DNA from: Tabrizicola_A sp964393035
GTDB taxonomy: Bacteria; Pseudomonadota; Alphaproteobacteria; Rhodobacterales; Rhodobacteraceae
Assembly (NCBI GenBank): GCA_964393035.1
Contig: CAYMRX010000008.1
Coordinates: 56,132-120,131 of the forward strand
Direction of reading: 5' to 3'
Length of the DNA: 64,000 nt
In this document: piece after piece, positions 59,702 to 64,000 of the stretch
Layout: every line of letters starts with the position of its first letter
Position numbering within the stretch: position 1 is the first letter of the stretch
Translations under genes and position numbers: made by a program
The notes under the pieces: model-generated
Told to the model about the DNA's origin: nothing
Databases searched by the model: none
Seen by the model: the letters and a program-made list of their open reading frames with translations, nothing else

Positions 59702-59936
59702 GGTAAGCTCCTGTGTTTCCTGTCCCTGGGACCGTCCCTTCGACAAGACCCGAAAGAAGCCAGTCGGGTGAGGCGTGCACGGCTGGGCCATCAGACCAGA
59801 CGGAAACCCCCAAAGGTCCGGGGTGGAGCGGGCAGGTGCCGCGTTTCCTAAGAAACGCTAGCCAACACGGCCCGGACTGACGCGGAGTTGCACGATTGAA
59901 CCCGAACAGGCTTAGGGGATTGTCAGTCGAAGGGAT
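59702..59936 (-). promoter_or_regulatory. Structured 5' leader of ssb copy 2
   Basis: It matches the copy 1 leader. The hairpin GCGTTTC-CTAA-GAAACGC (59841-59858) takes the place of GCGATCC/GGATCGC in copy 1, with identical flanks GGCAGGTGC and CCAACACGGCCCGGAC, so both arms changed together. GGGACCGTCCC near the start codon corresponds to the copy 1 hairpin. Conserved pairing with changed bases points to a functional RNA or single-stranded DNA structure. Confidence 0.65.
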
Positions 59937-60143
59937 GGCACCGGGGACAGGAGTGATCGGGGGCTCTTTCAGAACATGTTTTTCCTCGCCCTGTTAAGAC
60001 GGTAAGCCCGAAGTCTTTACCCCCATAGCGGCTGATCACCTTAGAGCCCGCTTTGCTTGCCATTCGCGCCCAAGCCCGATTGGAGTTGCGAGCCCGCGCC
60101 GTGACGGCTATCCCAAGGGCATCATTTTGGACACGAGGCACGC

Positions 60144-60464
60144 ATGGCTGAATTCGACGTTGAGACACTGTCGCTCAAAGAGCTCAAGAGCCTGCAGAAG
60201 GATCTGGCCCGGGCTATTTCCACATTTGAGGACCGGCAGAAAAGCGATGCCCGCAGCAAGCTCGAGATCATTGCCAAAGAGATGGGCTATTCTCTCGCCG
60301 ACCTGATCGGCACCGAGGTGAAACCCAGCCGTGCGCCCGCCGCCGCGAAATACCGCCATCCAGAGAACGCGGTCGTCACCTGGTCAGGTCGGGGGCGCAA
60401 ACCGCTGTGGTTTGTCGCAGCCCTTGACGCAGGCAAATCGCCCGAGGACATGGCAGTCAACTGA
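60144..60464 (+). CDS. H-NS/HvrA-family nucleoid protein
   Basis: A 106-residue protein. The N-terminal helix (residues 8-45, LKELKSLQKDLARAISTFED) would dimerise, and the C-terminal DNA-binding part has YRHPENAVVTWSGRGRKPLWF near residue 70, the alphaproteobacterial HvrA/H-NS signature. Such proteins bind AT-rich or curved DNA and silence acquired genes. On a mobile element it may limit the cost of the element or damp its own transfer genes. GAGG precedes the ATG. Confidence 0.85.
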   Translation: MAEFDVETLSLKELKSLQKDLARAISTFEDRQKSDARSKLEIIAKEMGYSLADLIGTEVKPSRAPAAAKYRHPENAVVTWSGRGRKPLWFVAALDAGKSPEDMAVN

Positions 60465-60604
60465 CCGCCAATACGTGGGATCCAGCATAGCACAGCGCTA
60501 AGGAGTTAAGGCGCAGGCATGCGCATTTTCATTTCTTGGATTTCGGGATGCCGACACGCCGTCGGCGCCGTGTGCCTGTCAGGCTCTTGAGGAGAGACAG
60601 GCGA

Positions 60605-60641
60605 AAGGCCCGGAGGCGCGTTCGCGCCGTGCCCGGGCCTT
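60605..60641 (-). terminator. Long hairpin terminator downstream of the 54-residue membrane protein gene
   Basis: Arms AAGGCCCGG / CCGGGCCTT with a second inner stem GGCGCG/CGCGCC. On the gene's strand it ends in a short T-rich run. It lies 18 bases after the stop. Confidence 0.65.
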
Positions 60642-60658
60642 CTTGAAGACCGTGGGCA

Positions 60659-60823
60659 TTACGCCCACGGGTCGATCTCAACAAGCACCTGAACCTCGTC
60701 GCCGTCGATTTCATCGGCGGGGACGGCACCATAGGTTCCATCCCCTGCCTGGAAGACGACGATCGAAACCATGAGGGTGGCGGCAAGGCTGGCGGCGAAG
60801 GCGTGTGCATCTTTGCGGGACAT
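60659..60823 (-). CDS. 54-residue exported or membrane protein
   Basis: Reading from an ATG at 60823 to a TAA at 60659-60661. The product begins MSRKDAHAFAASLAAT and has one hydrophobic segment (residues about 9-26, ending VVFQAG), followed by an acidic tail with DEIDGDEVQVLVEIDPW. AGGAG lies 10 bases before the start, and a strong terminator follows. It is shorter than most automatic cut-offs. No family is recognised; a small inner-membrane or periplasmic protein is likely. Confidence 0.6.
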   Translation of the reverse strand: MSRKDAHAFAASLAATLMVSIVVFQAGDGTYGAVPADEIDGDEVQVLVEIDPWA

Positions 60824-61214
60824 CTGTTTTGGCTCCTGCTGGGAGGCGAGGGACCATCCCCCGCGCTGACAGGAACCCGCAGGACCAAAGACGGGCTGAC
60901 ATCACCGGGTGCGTTCGGGCTTGCCCCGAATCCGGCCGGCGGCACGGGCTTGCCCCGTAGTCCGAGCCCTTGTGGCTTGATCTCGAAGACTGAATTTGGG
61001 CCAAGGAAGGGACTGGCAAGCGGGGGATGGTACTTTGACACAAGGAGCCGAATTGTCCCGCCGATGCTCACCCCGCCAGGCTTGCAGACATGCTTTTGGT
61101 TGACCAAGGCCTTACTGGGGATGGAGCCTTTGGTGCCCCGCGCAGATGCGCGGGACAGGTTGGTGCTGGATGAGAGGCCCGTGTGCGGCGGGGCCCCTTT
61201 GTCTATGAGAAGGC
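60824..61214. other. 391-base region with hairpins and no gene
   Basis: Next to the small gene lies GAGGGACCATCCCC, which matches the hairpin next to the ssb start codons. Further on the 13-base repeat CGGGCTTGCCCCG occurs twice (60916-60928 and 60945-60957), each self-pairing. A perfect stem CCCGCGC-AGAT-GCGCGGG (61137-61154) follows the gene at 61215 and is probably its terminator. No convincing open frame. Confidence 0.5.
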
Positions 61215-61688
61215 TCAGGCGGCAATACCCGCCTCCCCTGCCCTATCGCCATCCTCGGAACCGACGGTCTCGATCCTCGCATTGCGATAGCCCTCCCTCG
61301 CGATCCAGAGCTCGGCCGCGGTAATGGATTCCGCCAGATGCAGCAGCTCGGTGTTGCCACCGAAGTCCAGAAGAACACGCACTTGTCCAGCTTTGGGTTC
61401 CTCAGCCACCTCGAAGACCAGCCGACTGTCAGCCGAATGGCTGCGCATGATGGTGACAAGGATGACCCCCTCTGAGGAGAAGTTCCCCTCATGCAGCGTG
61501 AAGGACGCCGGAGCCGTCCAGGTCGGATAAAGCCGCGGCGGTTCCTTCTTCACCAAGCGGCCAACACCGTTGGACCTTTCCCAGGCTGCCAGCTTCTTGG
61601 TGAAACGCGCGGGCGGTTTCGGACTGCCATCAGTGTAACGAATGAGCGCGCCCAGGGGCGCTTGGTCGATTATCTTGGTTGCGGACAT
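61215..61688 (-). CDS. Element protein of unknown function
   Basis: A 157-residue soluble protein starting MSATKIIDQAPLGALIRYTDG, with a basic N-terminal third, a beta-rich centre (SFTLHEGNFSSEGVILVTIM, then VRVLLDFGG) and a helical C-terminus. GAGG precedes the ATG. I recognise no motif; comparable proteins occur next to large ParB genes on alphaproteobacterial plasmids. An inverted repeat TGCGAA-CA-TTCGCA lies 17 bases upstream of the start and suggests regulation. Confidence 0.6.
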   Translation of the reverse strand: MSATKIIDQAPLGALIRYTDGSPKPPARFTKKLAAWERSNGVGRLVKKEPPRLYPTWTAPASFTLHEGNFSSEGVILVTIMRSHSADSRLVFEVAEEPKAGQVRVLLDFGGNTELLHLAESITAAELWIAREGYRNARIETVGSEDGDRAGEAGIAA

Positions 61689-61704
61689 GGTTCCTCATTC
61701 TGAA

Positions 61705-61718
61705 TGCGAACATTCGCA
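61705..61718. promoter_or_regulatory. Inverted repeat upstream of the 61215-61688 gene
   Basis: TGCGAA-CA-TTCGCA, a perfect 6-base inverted repeat, followed outward by an AT-rich stretch with three spaced GATAT units that may hold the promoter. The binding protein is unknown. Confidence 0.4.
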
Positions 61719-61754
61719 CTCATCATATTGATATTGTTGATATTTGTGGTGAAT

Positions 61755-61776
61755 GAGGGCGGGTTTCCCCGCCCTC
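61755..61776 (-). terminator. Terminator downstream of parB
   Basis: Perfect 9-base arms GAGGGCGGG / CCCGCCCTC with a 4-base loop, 12 bases after the parB stop. The stem is GC-rich, and AT-rich sequence follows on the gene's strand. Confidence 0.65.
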
Positions 61777-61787
61777 GGGGGCTCAGA

Positions 61788-63980
61788 TCACTCCGCAGCC
61801 ATCATTGCCGTACTTTCCACGGGCAAATCGGCCATAAGGAAGGCGGGCAAGTCGATTTCCTCGACGTTGTCCTGATCGCCCAAGGGTTCTTCGCTCAAAG
61901 CCCCCTGCCCTTCTGCAGCGACATCACCGTCCAGAGCAGCAAGATCACTGCGCCGCAGAACCTCCGGCAACCAACCGCTACCTTTGAGCAATCGCTCGGC
62001 TTCCGTCGCCATCTCGCCCTTCTTCAGATGGTCGAGCAACTGCGCGGTGCTTTCCCCTTTCGCCTCACGCACAGCTTCAAGGATACGCGCTTTGGGAACT
62101 CTGTTCAGGTAGGTGTCCGCAGTCGGCTCCCAACCCGCCGCGACCATGTCGAGATCGACGGCTTGAGCCACGATCTCCGACTGTGCCATGCGCCGGGTCA
62201 ACCCGCTGGCCGAGATGCCTGCGCCATATGGGTTCACCTTCTCATGCAGCGCGTTGATCCCGACGCTCGGGCAATGCGCCAGAAGAGCCAATCGGCTGGC
62301 CTGATCGAGGGCCGAGAGATAGTCCCAAAGTACGGCATCGTCGCCAAGTGGCAGATCGGCCTCCCACGCAGAATGACGATCGTCCACGACCTTGGCCACC
62401 GGACTGTCCTTCAGATCAGGCGCCTGAGCCGACATGTAGACGGTGCGCACAGAAGCCTCCAAGCAACTGCCCGAAGCCCCGGAACTGCGGAAGGTGTCAT
62501 TGACCAACTTCATCAGCAGAAGCGTCAAAGCGACGTCGGGCGAACGCCCAATCGCCTCGCGCAAGGCGAGGGTGCGATGCGCGGTCAGCTCCATGACCAG
62601 ACGCTCCGGCAAAGGCTTCAATGCGCCATCATCTTCGTCGTCTGGAAGACCGGCACTGAACGGCTGGCCCCCGGAAATGATGACGGTGGTCGCAGATGTG
62701 CCAGCGGGAGGCTGATAGGCGGAAACACTGCCATCAGCCCCCTGCCCTTCCGCGCCCAGATCATCGTCGAAGTTGGCCACGGTCTCTTCGCGAGGCTCAT
62801 CCTCCTGCCGGACATAGCCGCGATAGACAGCAAGATTGCCATCCCGATCCAGCGTCACGAAGACGCCAGCGCGACCCATCTCTGCCGCATCGAAAATTAG
62901 CGGACGCTGCTCAAGGGATTCCATCGCCGCTTCCAGCTCACCAAGCTGGGTGTCGATCTCCTCGGGGTATTCGTCCTGACCCGAGTACTCCTCTTCAAGC
63001 GCGCGATACTCCGCAAGCAGCTTGGCATGCTCTGCAGCTTCATCCGCGCTCAGCGGTGAGGGATCGCCAACCAGACGCCGCAGACCGTGGCTGTAGCCGT
63101 AGGGCAGGTCGGTGGATACCTCGATCCACTTCCAACCCTCACCAGCAATTGCCTGCGCCTCGGCTTGCAGCTCATCCATGACCAAACGGTCAAGCAGGGC
63201 AGGGTCCTCCAACCAGCCACCATCATCGCCTTGGAAGAGATCGCGCATGACAAGGCCACCCGCTGCCTCATAGGCATCAACACCGACAAACACGGCCCGC
63301 CTGTCCGAGGCCCGCACAGAGGTTTCCGTCAGCATGCGGCGGATCGAGTAGGGCTCTTTGTTCCAGGAGTTCTTCACCGCGTTCCAGATCTGCACCTGGC
63401 GCACGTGATCGGGGTTCACCGTGAAGGCCATCAGCTGTTCCAGCGTCATGCCATCCTCAGCATAGACATCGAGCAGGGCAGGGGCCACGGACGCGAGTTT
63501 CAACCGCTGCTTCACGATCTGCGGCGTGACAAAGAAGGCCGCCGCGATAGCCTCCTCACCCTGACCCTTCTGCTTCAAAGCAACAAAGGCGCGGAACTGA
63601 TCGAGCGGGTGCAAGGCAACGCGCTGCATGTTCTCAGCCAAGGAGTCGTCCTCGGCCAGAATATCTGATGTCACATCACGCAACACACAAGGCACAGGCG
63701 CGGTCTTTGCCAAACGCTTCTGCTTCACCAGCAACGAGAGCGCCTGAAAGCGTCGACCGCCAGCCGGGATCTCGAACTTGCCGGTCTCGACGCCATCGGC
63801 ATCCAACACAGGCCGCACGCTCAGGCCTTGCAATAGACCACGGCGGGCGATGTCCTCGGCCAACTCGTCAACCGACACACCGGCCTTGATGCGCCGGACG
63901 TTGGACTGGCTCAGCACCAGCTTGTCAAAGGGGATGTCCCTTGAGGACGACAGGGTGATCTTCTGGGCAGCTTGGGCCAT
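61788..63980 (-). CDS. Large ParB-family protein
   Basis: A 730-residue protein. The N-terminal ParB/Spo0J nuclease-like domain (residues 15-130) has RRIKAGVSVDELAEDI, EIPAGGRRFQAL and SLAENMQRVALHP, the motifs for CTP binding. A helix-turn-helix follows at about residues 145-175 (AIAAAFFVTPQIVKQRLKL). The remaining 500 residues are a long helical and acidic extension not found in standard ParB. This form is typical of the housekeeping region of alphaproteobacterial conjugative elements and may organise incoming DNA rather than partition it; no ParA gene is adjacent within the window. The start is near the window edge but the N-terminus appears complete. Confidence 0.88.
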   Translation of the reverse strand: MAQAAQKITLSSSRDIPFDKLVLSQSNVRRIKAGVSVDELAEDIARRGLLQGLSVRPVLDADGVETGKFEIPAGGRRFQALSLLVKQKRLAKTAPVPCVLRDVTSDILAEDDSLAENMQRVALHPLDQFRAFVALKQKGQGEEAIAAAFFVTPQIVKQRLKLASVAPALLDVYAEDGMTLEQLMAFTVNPDHVRQVQIWNAVKNSWNKEPYSIRRMLTETSVRASDRRAVFVGVDAYEAAGGLVMRDLFQGDDGGWLEDPALLDRLVMDELQAEAQAIAGEGWKWIEVSTDLPYGYSHGLRRLVGDPSPLSADEAAEHAKLLAEYRALEEEYSGQDEYPEEIDTQLGELEAAMESLEQRPLIFDAAEMGRAGVFVTLDRDGNLAVYRGYVRQEDEPREETVANFDDDLGAEGQGADGSVSAYQPPAGTSATTVIISGGQPFSAGLPDDEDDGALKPLPERLVMELTAHRTLALREAIGRSPDVALTLLLMKLVNDTFRSSGASGSCLEASVRTVYMSAQAPDLKDSPVAKVVDDRHSAWEADLPLGDDAVLWDYLSALDQASRLALLAHCPSVGINALHEKVNPYGAGISASGLTRRMAQSEIVAQAVDLDMVAAGWEPTADTYLNRVPKARILEAVREAKGESTAQLLDHLKKGEMATEAERLLKGSGWLPEVLRRSDLAALDGDVAAEGQGALSEEPLGDQDNVEEIDLPAFLMADLPVESTAMMAAE

Positions 63981-64000
63981 CAGGTCTTCTCCACGACGGG

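Noticed and set aside
61704..62900. A 398-codon open frame on the + strand inside parB
   Set aside because: It is antisense to the well-supported ParB gene, has no domain, and long antisense frames are common in GC-rich DNA.
1..64000. tRNA or rRNA genes, CRISPR arrays, replication initiator
   Set aside because: None was found on reading both strands; absence of a replication gene may only reflect the window limits.

Overview
The window reads as 64 kb of an alphaproteobacterial mobile element, most likely a conjugative plasmid or integrative conjugative element of a Rhodobacteraceae (roseobacter/Paracoccus-type) host. The reasons are GC-rich coding, a VirB/VirD4 transfer system with a VirC1-like ATPase, a GTTC-N7-GTTC SOS box of the alphaproteobacterial type, an HvrA-like H-NS protein, and a block of conjugative-element housekeeping genes (strawberry-notch helicase, toprim protein, RadC/JAB, DUF932, ParB, two ssb). 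No replication initiator, integrase, tRNA, rRNA or CRISPR array was seen, so plasmid versus ICE cannot be settled here.

Layout. 1-12.9 kb: type IV secretion operon on the + strand (virB4 C-terminus, small lipoprotein, a VirB1 transglycosylase with VirB5-like ends, virB5, a periplasmic protein, virB6, virB8, virB9, virB10, virB11, a large accessory protein, virD4). 13-23.5 kb: defence-type cargo, comprising a PD-(D/E)xK-like nuclease with HerA, a WYL regulator divergent from sbcD-sbcC plus a coupled zinc-site protein, and a TIR protein with a 54-residue zinc ribbon. 23.5-28.1 kb: relaxosome (MobP/VirD2-type relaxase, MobC, candidate oriT, VirC1-like ATPase, VirC2-like protein). 28.2-34.3 kb: ssb copy 1, WGR, BRCT and DEDDh-exonuclease genes, a PIN toxin-antitoxin pair, and a membrane-anchored GIY-YIG protein. 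34.4-48.6 kb: housekeeping block interrupted by an IS110/IS1111-type element, with an AbiEii-like nucleotidyltransferase module. 48.9-59.2 kb: a catabolic operon that looks like Amadori-compound (fructosamine) use: two FrlD-like kinases, two FrlB-like deglycases, an FAD oxidoreductase, an ABC sugar importer and a divergent GntR/UTRA regulator. 59.3-64 kb: ssb copy 2, an H-NS-like protein, small proteins and a 730-residue ParB.

How it fits together. The relaxase, MobC and the VirC-like pair would process oriT, VirD4 would hand the complex to the VirB channel, and the ssb, ParB and other housekeeping genes would act on establishment or maintenance. The accessory protein beside virD4 shares a C-terminal domain with the relaxase, which ties the two halves of the transfer machinery together although cargo now separates them. 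The most interesting material is the WYL/SbcCD/HerA-nuclease island, the shared C-terminal domain, the two ssb leaders with a covarying hairpin, the VirB1/VirB5 chimera and the SOS-type promoter at 42.57 kb.
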